NCBI RefSeq assembly: GCF_022836845.1
Contig: NZ_JAJNNZ010000001.1
Span: forward strand, 411,605 to 475,604
Direction: 5' to 3'
Source: Vibrio gelatinilyticus
Lineage (GTDB): Bacteria > Pseudomonadota > Gammaproteobacteria > Enterobacterales > Vibrionaceae
DNA length: 64,000 bases
The translations under genes were made by a program, and so were the position numbers. Within the stretch, counting starts at the first letter, position 1; each line of letters begins with the position of its first letter. A model generated the notes under the pieces. That model was not told the DNA's origin. It did no database searches and saw nothing but the letters and a program-made list of their open reading frames with translations. Shown piece after piece: positions 54,854 through 64,000 of the stretch.

Positions 54854-56308
54854 TTAGGCCTCTAGGCTAGGCGGAATAAAGACTTTGGCTTCAAGCCCGC
54901 CTAATTCTGAATTGCGAATAATGAGATCTCCACCAAGTCCATGTAGAATACTTCGACAAATTCCGAGCCCTAATCCATGCCCTTCCTTATCCTGAGACAG
55001 GCGAAAATATGGCTCAAAGACTTCTTCCAATTTGTCCTCAGGGATCCCCGGACCCCGATCAAGAATTGAAATAATGATCCAACTTGGAGTTTCATCGATG
55101 CTAATGAATGCACGCTGACCGTATTTAACGGCATTGTCGGTAAGGTTGGTTAGTACTCTTTTCATGGCAAGGGGCTTGGCAACAATCGGCTCAAGGCGGG
55201 CAGCCCTGAAATCAACCACTGTGTGTACCTGGTTATGGCTTTCCACCACATTTCGAATCATTTCATTGAGATCGATGTAAGCGTTATTTTCATGCAGATC
55301 GGTATCTCGGACACACTGCAGTGCACCTTTAACCATGATTTCAAGCTCATCCAAGTCTTGATTAAACTTATCACGGCGTGCATCGTCATCGAGTAACTCA
55401 GCGCGCAGCCTAAGGCGAGTAATGGGGGTTTTTAAATCGTGAGAAATCGAGGAAAACAAGTGCTCTCGATCGGCAACGTATTTTCGAATGCGTCGCTGCA
55501 TACGATTAAATGCCCGAGTGGCCGTGATCAACTCACTGGCCCCCTGTTCAACTAGGGCTGGCTGATCGATGTCCATGCTCATTTCGTTGGCTGCTTTGGC
55601 CAAACGCCTCAGTGGCTTCACTTGTGCTCGAATCAAAATAAAGGTCAGCAATAGCAGCAGGGTTGTTGAAAGAAGCAAAAACGCCACCTGATCTTTACTC
55701 AATAAGTTGTCTTCTAGATGGATGTAAGGAGAAGGCAACAGTGCCGCAATATACAACCATTCATCTTTATTAAGCTCAAGCTGAACCACCAGTATTGGCG
55801 GATCGATGGGTTGCAGTGTAAGCGTGTGATGAGCCCAGGATTTTGGCAGATCATGCAGGTATATGTCGTTTTTTAGCAGTCGTAAATTTTCAGGCCTGGA
55901 AAACTCGACCTTGACCGTTAATACCTTTGGTAATTTCTCACTAAGCACCTTTTGTATTGCCCCGAGCGAGGCAAGCTTTAAAGGAGTATCTTGGATTGGC
56001 TCTACAATAAGCTCTTCTTGGTTGAAGGAAACGAAAAATCGAGTACCGCCCATATTACGGATCTGATCGAGAACAATATGTCGATAGGTTGCCGGCAGAG
56101 ATTCAAAGAAATTAACGGTCGAGGCAAACATGTTCGCCATACTCGCGGAAGTATCGCGAATTCCAGAAAGCTCGTCTTGCTTGGTCTTCTGAACCCAAAT
56201 CGCGGTCAATAATCCCTGTGAAAGAATCACGGCAAGTAAAGTAAGCAAGAGCGTTCTGGCAACCAATGAATTGGGCTTAAATTGACGATACCAACGCAAT
56301 CTGCTCAT
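54854..56308 (-). CDS. Sensor histidine kinase (GtrS-like)
   Basis: A 484-residue inner-membrane kinase: N-terminal helix (about 18-38), a periplasmic region (about 40-200), second helix ([19 protein letters not shown], about 205-223), HAMP, H-box [17 protein letters not shown] (about 284-300) and ATPase domain ([37 protein letters not shown]). Placement next to a glucose ABC operon parallels GtrS of Pseudomonas, which with GltR controls glucose uptake. The ligand is unknown. Confidence 0.87.
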   Translation of the reverse strand: MSRLRWYRQFKPNSLVARTLLLTLLAVILSQGLLTAIWVQKTKQDELSGIRDTSASMANMFASTVNFFESLPATYRHIVLDQIRNMGGTRFFVSFNQEELIVEPIQDTPLKLASLGAIQKVLSEKLPKVLTVKVEFSRPENLRLLKNDIYLHDLPKSWAHHTLTLQPIDPPILVVQLELNKDEWLYIAALLPSPYIHLEDNLLSKDQVAFLLLSTTLLLLLTFILIRAQVKPLRRLAKAANEMSMDIDQPALVEQGASELITATRAFNRMQRRIRKYVADREHLFSSISHDLKTPITRLRLRAELLDDDARRDKFNQDLDELEIMVKGALQCVRDTDLHENNAYIDLNEMIRNVVESHNQVHTVVDFRAARLEPIVAKPLAMKRVLTNLTDNAVKYGQRAFISIDETPSWIIISILDRGPGIPEDKLEEVFEPYFRLSQDKEGHGLGLGICRSILHGLGGDLIIRNSELGGLEAKVFIPPSLEA

Positions 56309-56311
56309 GAT

Positions 56312-57040
56312 TTAATGACCATAACTCACTGGAACGGAAAGAATGTACCCATTACCGCGCATAGTCTTAATATAGTGCGGAAACTGCTCGCTGCAGCCCA
56401 ATCGGTGACGAAGTCGACTCAATTGCACGTCTATGCCTCGTTCAAGTGGTAAGGCTTCTCGCCCCCGCGTTGCAAACGAAATAGTATCTCTATCTAGCAC
56501 TTCATTCGGACGAGTCAAAAACAGCATCAGCAGTGCAAAGTCAGTACCAGACAAGTCATGTGTATCTTGGTTTTCGAGGTGGCTAATTCGATGGGAAAGC
56601 GTATCCAACATCCATTCACCAAATTGAATGGTTCTTGGTGGTTGTTCCTCATGCATCTCTTCGACCACATGAACACGGCGCATCAGAGCTTTGATCCTTG
56701 CCATCAATTGACGAGGACTAAATGGCTTCGCGATATAGTCATCAGCACCAATTTCAAGACCTATGATTTGATCCATTTCGTCAGAGACAGCGGTGAGCAT
56801 GATAATAGGCACCTGTGAATCCCGACGTATTTTTTGGCACAATGCAAAGCCATCTTCTCCTGGAAGCATCACATCAAGCAAAACAAGATCGGGGTAACCA
56901 TGGGATTGAATAAAGGCGTCCATCGCGTCGCCATCCTCCGCCGTAGAAACAGCAAAGCCCGACTTGGTGAGGTATTCATCAAGCAATAAGCGGATTTCTG
57001 CATCATCGTCAACGACAAGAATATGGGTCTTTACGTGCAT
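56312..57040 (-). CDS. OmpR-family response regulator (GltR-like)
   Basis: A 242-residue regulator. Receiver domain with acidic pocket DDDAE and phospho-Asp in LVLLDVMLPGEDG (about residue 55), Lys in YIAKPFSPRQL, followed by a winged-helix domain ending in YIKTMRGNGYIL. It precedes the sensor kinase by three bases and lies upstream of the GtsABCD-like operon on the same strand, so it is the likely regulator of glucose uptake here. Confidence 0.9.
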   Translation of the reverse strand: MHVKTHILVVDDDAEIRLLLDEYLTKSGFAVSTAEDGDAMDAFIQSHGYPDLVLLDVMLPGEDGFALCQKIRRDSQVPIIMLTAVSDEMDQIIGLEIGADDYIAKPFSPRQLMARIKALMRRVHVVEEMHEEQPPRTIQFGEWMLDTLSHRISHLENQDTHDLSGTDFALLMLFLTRPNEVLDRDTISFATRGREALPLERGIDVQLSRLRHRLGCSEQFPHYIKTMRGNGYILSVPVSYGH

Positions 57041-57223
57041 ATGTGACCTGTACTGATTTATTTCACACTAGTTTAACGTAATTGCCACATTAAATTTCAT
57101 GATGTCATTTGCAAACTTTGACCTCAAGCGCGAAACTTGTTGGTAAAACTGCCTGTTCATCACACTCTTAGCCATAAATACCAACTTTCTCGAACCTTCA
57201 TTGAACAAAAATTGCTCGCGCCA

Positions 57224-58690
57224 TCATGAAGAACAACTAATCACCATCTTCTTTCCCCATTGGGGCGGAAGGTTAGCGTAACGCTGCAAACTGGGGTGCT
57301 CCTCATAAGGGCTTTGTAATACCAATAGCAAGTTGTCAACCTCACTAAAATCCCCTTTTTGTGCTTTTTCAATAGCTTGCTGAGCCAAATAGTTACGTAA
57401 GATATACTTCGGGTTGACGGCACGCATTCTAGTGCATCGCTCAGATATTGAATCGATCTCCAACTCACACCGTTTGAGATAGCTCTCCAGCCATACTTGA
57501 GCTTGATTGCGATCGACGAAAAGGTCCAACAGCTCACCTTTTCCTTCTCGATCCAGTGAAGAAAGTGCTCGAAAAAACCGCGTATAGTCAACTTGAGTAG
57601 ACTGTAAGAAATCAAACGTCGCAGAAAAAAAATCACCATCGTCTTGATGCTTTTGATGTAAGCCTAATTTGGCGCGCATATTCCTGCTATATTCCTGCTG
57701 TAATCGGGGCTGAAACAACTCCAAGATTCGATCCAGTTCTTCTCTGTCTACTAACGGTGTTAACGCATGTGCCAGTGCCGTCAAATTCCACAACGCAATG
57801 CTTGGCTGGCGCTCAAATGAGTAACGCCCTTGGTAATCCGAATGGTTGCAAATGTAACCGGGTTCGTAGTCATCTAAGAAGCCATAGGGACCATAATCAA
57901 AGGTCTCTCCCAATATCGACATGTTATCGGTATTCATTACACCATGGGCAAAGCCGACAGATTGCCAATCTGCAATCATATTGGCAGTGCGGATTACGAT
58001 ATGTTCAAACATCGAGGCATAAGGGTTGTGCTGCTCAAGGCTGTCAGGATAGTGGTGGGCAATAACATGGTCAGCGAGCACTTTCAGTAATTCGTGTTGC
58101 TGACTATAGAAAAAATGTTCGAAGTGACCAAATCGAATGTGTGACTGCGTCGTACGCACTAACATTGCGCCTTGTTCAATCTCTTCTCGATACACGGCGG
58201 TGTCACTCACTAGCATGCCTAAGGCGCGAGTCGTGGCGATACCAAGCCCGTGCATCGCTTCACTAGCTAAATACTCTCTTATCGTTGAGCGTAACACTGC
58301 TCGGCCGTCTCCAGAGCGCGAGTACGGGGTTAATCCGGCACCTTTGAGGTGCAACTCATGAAAAGTCCCTTGCAGATCAGCGATTTCGCACAGCAACAAA
58401 CCTCGACCATCCCCTAACTCTGGGTTATACACTCCAAACTGATGGCCTGCATATTTCATTGCCAACGGATCAAACCCTTTGAAGTTTGAATAACCGGCAA
58501 ACACATCGAGAAGAGAGGGATCATCACTTAACGGCGGTAAACCAAATTGCGTCGCCAATGGACCATTCCAGGCGACCCAGCGGCAGCACGATAAAGGCTG
58601 AGGAGTAACACGAGTAAAGAATGCTTGTGGAAGCGAAGCATAGCGAGTTGATGTATTAATAGAGTCCCAAAACGACATTCGTGTATCCAT
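57224..58690 (-). CDS. selO: Protein adenylyltransferase SelO
   Basis: A 488-residue pseudokinase-fold enzyme that transfers AMP from ATP to hydroxyl residues on proteins, with a role in the oxidative stress response. The family blocks [20 protein letters not shown] and [18 protein letters not shown] are present. The C-terminus ends ISCSS, with Cys where other SelO proteins have selenocysteine. The start is either the ATG at 58690 or the one at 58678, which has a slightly better ribosome site (GGA). Confidence 0.94.
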   Translation of the reverse strand: MDTRMSFWDSINTSTRYASLPQAFFTRVTPQPLSCCRWVAWNGPLATQFGLPPLSDDPSLLDVFAGYSNFKGFDPLAMKYAGHQFGVYNPELGDGRGLLLCEIADLQGTFHELHLKGAGLTPYSRSGDGRAVLRSTIREYLASEAMHGLGIATTRALGMLVSDTAVYREEIEQGAMLVRTTQSHIRFGHFEHFFYSQQHELLKVLADHVIAHHYPDSLEQHNPYASMFEHIVIRTANMIADWQSVGFAHGVMNTDNMSILGETFDYGPYGFLDDYEPGYICNHSDYQGRYSFERQPSIALWNLTALAHALTPLVDREELDRILELFQPRLQQEYSRNMRAKLGLHQKHQDDGDFFSATFDFLQSTQVDYTRFFRALSSLDREGKGELLDLFVDRNQAQVWLESYLKRCELEIDSISERCTRMRAVNPKYILRNYLAQQAIEKAQKGDFSEVDNLLLVLQSPYEEHPSLQRYANLPPQWGKKMVISCSS

Positions 58691-58823
58691 ACAACGATAG
58701 AGAATGCTTTAAGTATAGTGAAATGATGAGAATGAAAAAGACAGTAAAACTAGGGTTATTCGCTAGAGGAACGCCCGAGAAGCACTTTCAAGTGTTATTG
58801 GGCTGTCCCCTAAAAGCACGTGT

Positions 58824-58922
58824 TTAGATAAACGCGAGAACTGTGACTACGGTGCCAAGACAAAATAAGCAAGTACGGCTGATTACGCCGAGATTCGAAT
58901 GTTGGATCATTTCTTGATGCAT
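58824..58922 (-). CDS. Candidate 32-residue single-helix peptide
   Basis: The ORF begins MHQEMIQHSNLGVIS and ends in a hydrophobic run (TCLFCLGTVVTVLAFI) with two cysteines, so the product could be a tiny membrane protein. It has a ribosome site (GGAG) and a good sigma-70 promoter immediately upstream, which is unusual for a chance ORF. I do not recognise it. Confidence 0.5.
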   Translation of the reverse strand: MHQEMIQHSNLGVISRTCLFCLGTVVTVLAFI

Positions 58923-58940
58923 AAGCTTTACTCCATTTTT

Positions 58941-58969
58941 ATTACACTTCAATTACAATGTAGTATCAA
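58941..58969 (-). promoter_or_regulatory. Sigma-70 promoter of the 32-residue ORF
   Basis: On the minus strand TTGATA (58969-58964), 17-base spacer, TGTAAT (58946-58941). The predicted start near 58934 leaves a leader of only about a dozen bases before the ATG at 58922. Confidence 0.55.
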
Positions 58970-59003
58970 CTGCCGTTTTTTGCAACAATTCAAAGGAGAA
59001 AAC

Positions 59004-59054
59004 ATGAAATTGAGCCGATTTTTCTCCTTTAAATATTATTACCTAGATAATTGA
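59004..59054 (+). CDS. Candidate 16-residue leader-like peptide with masked ribosome site
   Basis: ATG preceded by a strong ribosome site (AAAGGAGAAAAC), encoding MKLSRFFSFKYYYLDN. A perfect 11-base inverted repeat (AAAGGAGAAAA at 58992-59002 and TTTTCTCCTTT at 59020-59030) would close over the ribosome site and start codon. The Phe- and Tyr-rich content recalls attenuator leader peptides, but there is no gene downstream on this strand for it to control. It may be a relic or chance. Confidence 0.3.
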   Translation: MKLSRFFSFKYYYLDN

Positions 59055-59263
59055 AGTTTCCTTCTCATCCACTTTCCTTGCCACTCAACACCGCAAAACT
59101 TCTTTAAAATTAAACGATAATGCTATTGCTATTTTTTCTACCGACCGTGGTAAATATCCAAGGTAATGAAAAGCGAACAATTCAACAGCTTGATTTTAAT
59201 TACTTACGAAAATGATATTTTTTACTTATTTATAGCGGCTTTTCACGACCAAAGCGTCGCAAT

Positions 59264-59287
59264 AAAAAAGGAGAGCTTAAGCTCTCC
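59264..59287 (-). terminator. Terminator of the formate dehydrogenase gene
   Basis: Palindrome GGAGAGC-TTAA-GCTCTCC (59270-59287) followed on the minus strand by TTTTTTATT, seven bases after the stop codon. Confidence 0.9.
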
Positions 59288-59293
59288 CTAGGA

Positions 59294-62200
59294 TCACGAC
59301 AATTCTAAATGACGTATTTTTTCAAGCCGCACAGCCGACACCTTAAATTCAGGGATCTTGGCGTATGGGTCAGTCGCCGTATTGGTTAACCTATTGGCTG
59401 GTGATTCCGCAAAATGGAAGGGGACAAAAACCACCCCTTTTTGCATTCGTTTAGTCACAAAGGCAGGAGCTTCAATTTCTCCCCTTCTCGACACCAGTTT
59501 AACGTTTTCACTGTTCTCAATACCTAATCGCTCAGCATCTTCGACGCTGATCATCACCCTTGGCCCCGCTAAGTTATCCAATCCTTTGGTTTTTCGCGTC
59601 ATGGTGCCGGTATGAAATTGCTCCAGCAAACGTCCTGTGGTGAGGACCAATGGAAACTCACCATCGGGCAATTCAGCCGCATATTCAAATGGAACAGCAG
59701 CCATATGCCCCTTACCACTGACAAAAGCGCCTTGGTGCATGACTCTGGTCCCAATTGGTTTGCGCTTATTACACGGCCATTGGAGCCCATTGCTGCCCAC
59801 CGTATCCCACCGGATCCCTTCGTATTGTGGAGTTACATTGGCTATCTCTTCGGTAATTTCACGACAGTGTTGATAAGACCACCCCCCACCGATGGCATTG
59901 GCAATATCCGTAATAATCTGCCAATCATCTTTGGCGTTACCTGGTGCTTTAACTGCAGCGTTCAAGCGCTGTACTCGTCGTTCTGTGTTGGTGAAGTGAC
60001 CTGTTTTTTCTGCAAATGAATAAGACGGAAGAACTACATCAGCCAACTGAGCTGTTTCTGTCATGAAAATATCCTGAACAATGAGCATATCCAGAGCTTC
60101 TAGGCCCTCAATGACATGAGCCTGGTTTGGGTCGCTCAATACCGGGTTCTCCCCCATGACATAAAGCCCTTTGATATCCCCGACACACGCCGCGTCGATA
60201 ATTTCAGTTAACGTCATGCCACGCTCTTTGGGTAAATCCGGACAATCCCATGCGCTGGCAAATTTTGCTTGGACATCGGGATTGGTGACCTTTTGATATC
60301 CTGGGTAGTCAGATGGCAAAGCCCCCATATCGCAGGCCCCCTGAACATTAGATTGACCACGAAGTGGGTTGATTCCACCGCCCTCTACCCCAATGTTTCC
60401 ACACAACATTTGCAAGTTAGCGATAGAACGAACGTTGTCGTGTCCTGTGGTGTGTTGGGTGATCCCCATCGAGTAATACACTGCTGTCACCGCCGCTGTG
60501 CCAATTAATCTGGCTAATTCTTCGATATCGTTTGCCGCCACTCCAGTCACTAACGCAGCTTTATCGGACGCGTATTTCTCGTCAGAGACTTCTTTAACAA
60601 AATCATCCAAACCATCCACTCGTTGAGCTAGATAATCGTCATCTTGCCAGCTGTTTTTAACCACTTGATGCATGATGGCATTAAGTAACATGACATCTGT
60701 ACCTGGGCGATGGCGAACATACAGTTCAGCATGCTCAGCCATGTCAATTCGTTTAGGATCCGCAACAATCAGTCGAGCACCTTTGACAACCGCTTGTTTA
60801 ATATGCGAAGCGATAATAGGGTGGGCAGCGCTGGTATCCGAGCCAATGATAAAAATGACATCTGAGTGTTTGATACTCGGAATATCGTTCGTCATTGCGC
60901 CACTGCCAATCGAAGCTTCAAGGCCAGTCACTGTCGTCGAGTGACATAAACGTGCACAGTGGTCGATGTTATTGGTGCCTAACTCTCGGCGGAGCAACTT
61001 TTGAAACGCATAGTTGTCTTCATTGGTCGTTTTTGCTGATGAAAAGCCCGCCAACGTTTTGCTGCCAAAGCTATCTCGTATGTAAGTGAGTTTCTTGGCA
61101 ATAAATTCGATGGCTTGCGGCCATGAGACGGGTTTAAATTGACCATCTTCTTTAATAAGAGGCGTAGTTAAGCGCTCTTTACTTTGAATAAAGTCAAAGC
61201 CAAATCGACCTTTCACACACAACATTCCCTGGTTCACAGGAGAGCTGTCGTCGCCCTTAACATAACGGACTTGATTGCTAATTTTATCAACATACATTTC
61301 AACCCGGCAGCCAACACCGCAATAAGTACAAATTGTTTTAATGGGGGTGAGCATCTCAACACGGCCATGTGATTTGTCTCGCTTGTCGACAAGCGCTCCA
61401 GTTGGACACACCTGAACACAAGCACCACATTGCACACAATTGGAATCCCCCATTGGTGCATTTTCCGGAAAAATAGGACGAGAAGATAATGGAGCAAAGT
61501 CGAGTACACCATGCACTGACTCATTTCGACAAGTGTAAACACACGAACCACAACTAATACATCTATTTGCGTCAAAAACGATAAATTCGCTGGTCTTATC
61601 AACCGCAAACATCTGTCTGTCTTCCGTCTCGATGTCATGATAGTCGACATCATATTCCGTGGCGTAATCACGCAGATCACAATTGGTACTCGCCTGACAA
61701 CCACACTCTAAACAGCGAGCCGCCTCTTCAATGGCATTATCGTTGTCCATAGACAGCTCGACTTCTGCAAAGCTATTTTGACACTGCTCTATTTCCAAGT
61801 GAGCCGGCCTTGCACGTGACCGAGCTTTCTCATGTAAGAATTCACCTTGCCCTACTTCAGAGAGGCTGGCGGCCTTGCGACTATTAAAGGGCGGAGACTC
61901 CGCCTTATAGTGCCCTTCTAAGATAAGTCTTTCTATGGCATTAGCCGCTTTCTTACCGTCAGCAATCGCTTCGATTGCTGTCGACGGGCCTCGTCGAAAA
62001 TCACCAATACTGTAAATATTAAAACCATGATGCATTGACGATGCATCTGTTGACGCCGTACCCCAATCTGTTAGTGGTAAAGGATGTCTTGAGTCTTTCA
62101 AAAAACTCGTATCTGGCTTTTGAGAAATGGCGGAAATCACGGTATCAAAATGCTCAATGACACACTCGCCAGTGGATTCAGGACGACGACGACCGGAAGA

Positions 62201-63412
62201 ATCCGGTTCGCCAAGACGCATAATCTCCAATTCAATGGCGCTCACTCGACCATTAGTATCAGCTTGATTTTGCACAGGGTTGGTCAGAAATTGAAACTTA
62301 ACACCTTCGTCTTCAGCCGCAACGATTTCATGCAACTCTGCCGGCATCTCATTACGTGTTCGACGGTAGATAATTGTGGTGTCTGCGCCTTCACGGATCG
62401 CGGTTCTAGCGCAATCTATTGCTGTGTTTCCGCCGCCAATAATGGCGACTTTTTTGCCAAGCTTAAATGCCTGCTTAGTCGCGTGGTCCTTAAGGTAATC
62501 AACACCGAGCGCGCACCCTTTCAGATCGGACCCTGGATAAGGCATGTTCACGGCTTGCGATGCACCAACCGCTAAACATACTGCGTCATAGCCATCGCTA
62601 AGCTCGTCTAGAGTGACATCCTGACCTAATTTCATATCAGTTAGGATATTCATACCGCCGCGACTCATGATTTCAATCTCTTTATCAAGGATCGCTTTTG
62701 GTAGTCGAAACTCAGGGATACCATATCGCAGCCAACCACCAGCCATGGGCATCGACTCGTAAATATCAACGGCAAAGCCTTGGTAGCTTAAATAGTAACC
62801 ACAGGCTAGACCGCCAGGCCCAGCACCGACGATTGCGACACGGTGGCCATTATATGGTTGCTTCTTCGGTTGATAACTGTCAGCCAATTGCAAATCAATA
62901 TCTGCAGCATGTCGCTTTAGTTGCCTGATGGCGATCGGTTCATCCACCAACGTCCGGCGGCACTCACTTTCACAAAATGCCGGACAAACACGTCCAATAG
63001 AGATAGGCATTGGCAGGGTTTCTTTGATCACCTCTACCGCTTGCTTATGATCGTCTTGAGCGATGTGGTACAAGTAGGTTTGGATATCGACATGCGCTGG
63101 ACACGCGACTTTACAAGGGGCTTCACAATCGGCGTTATGATCGGCAAAGATTCGATTCAGCGCTTTTTGCCTTTTTGCTTTCAAAGGTGAAGATTGTGTG
63201 GTGATGTTCATCCCATCTTCAATCAGTGTTTCACACGCTTTAACAATCCCTTTCCCTGCAATCTCTACAACACAAAGATCACACGATTGCTTTTCTGGAT
63301 GTGCACTAACCGAGCACAGTGACGGGACGTCTACTTTGATGTCTCGGGCAACGTCTAAGATACTCTTAGCCTGGCCAATCAAGTAGCTTTGTCCATTGAT
63401 AGTGACGTTCAT
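59294..63412 (-). CDS. Formate dehydrogenase alpha subunit fused to GltD-like flavoprotein and iron-sulfur domains
   Basis: A 1372-residue cytoplasmic protein from the ATG at 63412 (MNVTINGQSYLIG); the ORF extends 75 bases further. Domains in order: 2Fe-2S ferredoxin type (Cys 33, 44, 47, 60); GltD-type iron-sulfur region (Cys 96, 100, 104, and 143, 147, 151); FAD fold (GAGPGG at about 197) and NAD(P) fold (GGGNTAIDCARTA); a 2x4Fe-4S ferredoxin (CISCGSC and CVQCGACVQVCP, about 625-675); then the molybdopterin formate dehydrogenase part with its own 4Fe-4S site (CTYCGVGC, about 695) and the active-site Cys in RLCHSTTVTG (about 820), where some enzymes have selenocysteine. It should pass electrons between formate and NAD(P) in one chain. 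No fdhD or other subunit gene is adjacent; it stands alone with a clear terminator. Confidence 0.9.
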   Translation of the reverse strand: MNVTINGQSYLIGQAKSILDVARDIKVDVPSLCSVSAHPEKQSCDLCVVEIAGKGIVKACETLIEDGMNITTQSSPLKAKRQKALNRIFADHNADCEAPCKVACPAHVDIQTYLYHIAQDDHKQAVEVIKETLPMPISIGRVCPAFCESECRRTLVDEPIAIRQLKRHAADIDLQLADSYQPKKQPYNGHRVAIVGAGPGGLACGYYLSYQGFAVDIYESMPMAGGWLRYGIPEFRLPKAILDKEIEIMSRGGMNILTDMKLGQDVTLDELSDGYDAVCLAVGASQAVNMPYPGSDLKGCALGVDYLKDHATKQAFKLGKKVAIIGGGNTAIDCARTAIREGADTTIIYRRTRNEMPAELHEIVAAEDEGVKFQFLTNPVQNQADTNGRVSAIELEIMRLGEPDSSGRRRPESTGECVIEHFDTVISAISQKPDTSFLKDSRHPLPLTDWGTASTDASSMHHGFNIYSIGDFRRGPSTAIEAIADGKKAANAIERLILEGHYKAESPPFNSRKAASLSEVGQGEFLHEKARSRARPAHLEIEQCQNSFAEVELSMDNDNAIEEAARCLECGCQASTNCDLRDYATEYDVDYHDIETEDRQMFAVDKTSEFIVFDANRCISCGSCVYTCRNESVHGVLDFAPLSSRPIFPENAPMGDSNCVQCGACVQVCPTGALVDKRDKSHGRVEMLTPIKTICTYCGVGCRVEMYVDKISNQVRYVKGDDSSPVNQGMLCVKGRFGFDFIQSKERLTTPLIKEDGQFKPVSWPQAIEFIAKKLTYIRDSFGSKTLAGFSSAKTTNEDNYAFQKLLRRELGTNNIDHCARLCHSTTVTGLEASIGSGAMTNDIPSIKHSDVIFIIGSDTSAAHPIIASHIKQAVVKGARLIVADPKRIDMAEHAELYVRHRPGTDVMLLNAIMHQVVKNSWQDDDYLAQRVDGLDDFVKEVSDEKYASDKAALVTGVAANDIEELARLIGTAAVTAVYYSMGITQHTTGHDNVRSIANLQMLCGNIGVEGGGINPLRGQSNVQGACDMGALPSDYPGYQKVTNPDVQAKFASAWDCPDLPKERGMTLTEIIDAACVGDIKGLYVMGENPVLSDPNQAHVIEGLEALDMLIVQDIFMTETAQLADVVLPSYSFAEKTGHFTNTERRVQRLNAAVKAPGNAKDDWQIITDIANAIGGGWSYQHCREITEEIANVTPQYEGIRWDTVGSNGLQWPCNKRKPIGTRVMHQGAFVSGKGHMAAVPFEYAAELPDGEFPLVLTTGRLLEQFHTGTMTRKTKGLDNLAGPRVMISVEDAERLGIENSENVKLVSRRGEIEAPAFVTKRMQKGVVFVPFHFAESPANRLTNTATDPYAKIPEFKVSAVRLEKIRHLELS

Positions 63413-64000
63413 AATGAGCCTATATCTTCTAATTTGTACACAACAAGCCGCCCGCAAGTTATCGAAACTGCGGCACATATTGATCACCTTTCTACACCTT
63501 CCACAGGGAAGATCAGAAATTGTTAACTCTTGGCCTCATAGCCACTTTTCAGTTAAGGCGATAGTAATGTGCTACATAAAATCCAAATTTAGCGATATTT
63601 TAGGTATCACCCGTGGCACTCTCTGGAGAATGCTCTAAGTTGACACCGTGGACGACAAACAAATTTAAAAGAAAAATCTTAATAGGCTCATGGGGGCACC
63701 CTACCGAAATCGAGTGTTTAATATATGAGCGGACTAATTACAGTATAACCTTACAGTTTATAATGAAAAAGAAATGTGCCCTAAAATGCCCATATTTTTA
63801 CTCAATATTGATACCTACCTCCAGTAACGTCTTCGTCCCCACTATATATCCGTCTGTTATAAATGAATCTCACCTTATCATTACATGAACGCAACATTGC
63901 CAAAACGTGCGCCATTTGGCCTACGCTAATTACGCTCTGCTCAATCTGAGCGACATGAGCTTTTCTCAACACGCTTTTTACAATCGTCCAAATGCAAAAA
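63413..64000. other. Terminal ~590 bp: formate dehydrogenase upstream region, no clear gene
   Basis: AT-rich sequence carrying the upstream region of the formate dehydrogenase gene. Several short ORFs up to 91 codons occur, but none has a convincing ribosome site or recognisable content. No promoter is clear enough to list. Confidence 0.5.
63951..64000 (+). CDS. Possible start of a gene cut by the window end
   Basis: An open frame runs to the end of the window from the ATG at about 63954 (MSFSQHAFYNRPNAK), with GAG a few bases upstream. It is too short to judge and I do not recognise it. Confidence 0.2.

Larger units (their letters stand above)
58691..59293. other. 600-bp gap between selO and the formate dehydrogenase gene
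   Basis: The gap has no normal-sized gene. It holds a candidate 32-residue gene on the minus strand with its own promoter, a 16-residue ORF with a strong ribosome site on the plus strand, and the terminator of the formate dehydrogenase gene. The remaining AT-rich stretch from about 59060 to 59260 shows nothing I can name. Confidence 0.6.

Noticed and set aside
60940..60970. A selenocysteine codon in the formate dehydrogenase active site
   Set aside because: The frame has a Cys codon at this position and no in-frame TGA.
63613..63888. A 91-codon ORF upstream of the formate dehydrogenase gene
   Set aside because: Atypical composition, no ribosome site, no recognised motif.

Overview
The window looks like chromosomal DNA of a Vibrionaceae member, most likely Vibrio. 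The strongest sign is gene order: comEA-ppiD-hupB-lon-clpX-clpP-tig, then a dctBD-like two-component pair facing a TRAP dctPQM operon. As far as I remember this matches the Vibrio cholerae large chromosome. The protein sequences (menFDHBCE, alaA, yfbR, DecR) also read as gammaproteobacterial. No phage, IS element, CRISPR array or plasmid gene was seen. The window is mostly housekeeping and metabolic genes with some accessory catabolic and uptake modules.

Layout. 1-4.8 kb: an aldehyde/alcohol dehydrogenase pair (the first cut by the window edge), a DecR-type regulator divergent from a cysteine synthase-family enzyme (probably cysteine detoxification), and a soluble chemoreceptor. 5-9.6 kb: a DUF1244 protein and an RND efflux pair. 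9.8-10.1 kb: two identical tRNA-Tyr genes on a 164-bp tandem repeat. 10.1-14.8 kb: an unusual cluster of an AraC-type regulator divergent from a Zn alcohol dehydrogenase, a ureohydrolase and a PLP enzyme of the sphingosine-phosphate-lyase/decarboxylase type. 14.8-21 kb: an outer-membrane barrel protein, a Tim44-domain protein, TetR plus an LplT/PlsC-like fusion, and a YeiH family protein. 21.1-28.4 kb: the complete menFDHBCE operon for the early steps of menaquinone synthesis. 28.6-33.4 kb: alaA, yfbR, a dGTPase family gene, a DTW-domain tRNA modifying enzyme, a rhombosortase and comEA.

33.5-42 kb is the protein quality-control block: ppiD, hupB, lon, clpX, clpP and tig. lon carries a good heat-shock (sigma-32) promoter and several genes have clear intrinsic terminators. 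42.5-49 kb holds a DctB/DctD pair and a convergent TRAP C4-dicarboxylate transporter; a near-consensus sigma-54 promoter lies in front of dctP, as expected for DctD control. 49.2-50.3 kb is a secreted subtilisin-like protease. 50.5-57 kb is a Pseudomonas-type glucose ABC transporter (GtsABCD-like) with its own GtrS/GltR-like two-component system. 57.2-58.7 kb is SelO. 59.3-63.4 kb is a single 1372-residue formate dehydrogenase polypeptide fused to a GltD-like flavoprotein and iron-sulfur domains. The last 0.6 kb holds nothing I can name.

The items most worth a second look are the ureohydrolase/PLP-enzyme/alcohol dehydrogenase cluster with tandem operators, RNA structures that could hide the comEA ribosome binding site, two very small candidate genes at 58.8-59.05 kb, the all-in-one formate dehydrogenase, the nucleotide-hydrolase pair yfbR-dgt, and the long tig leader. 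Family assignments come from reading the protein sequences; no database search was run.
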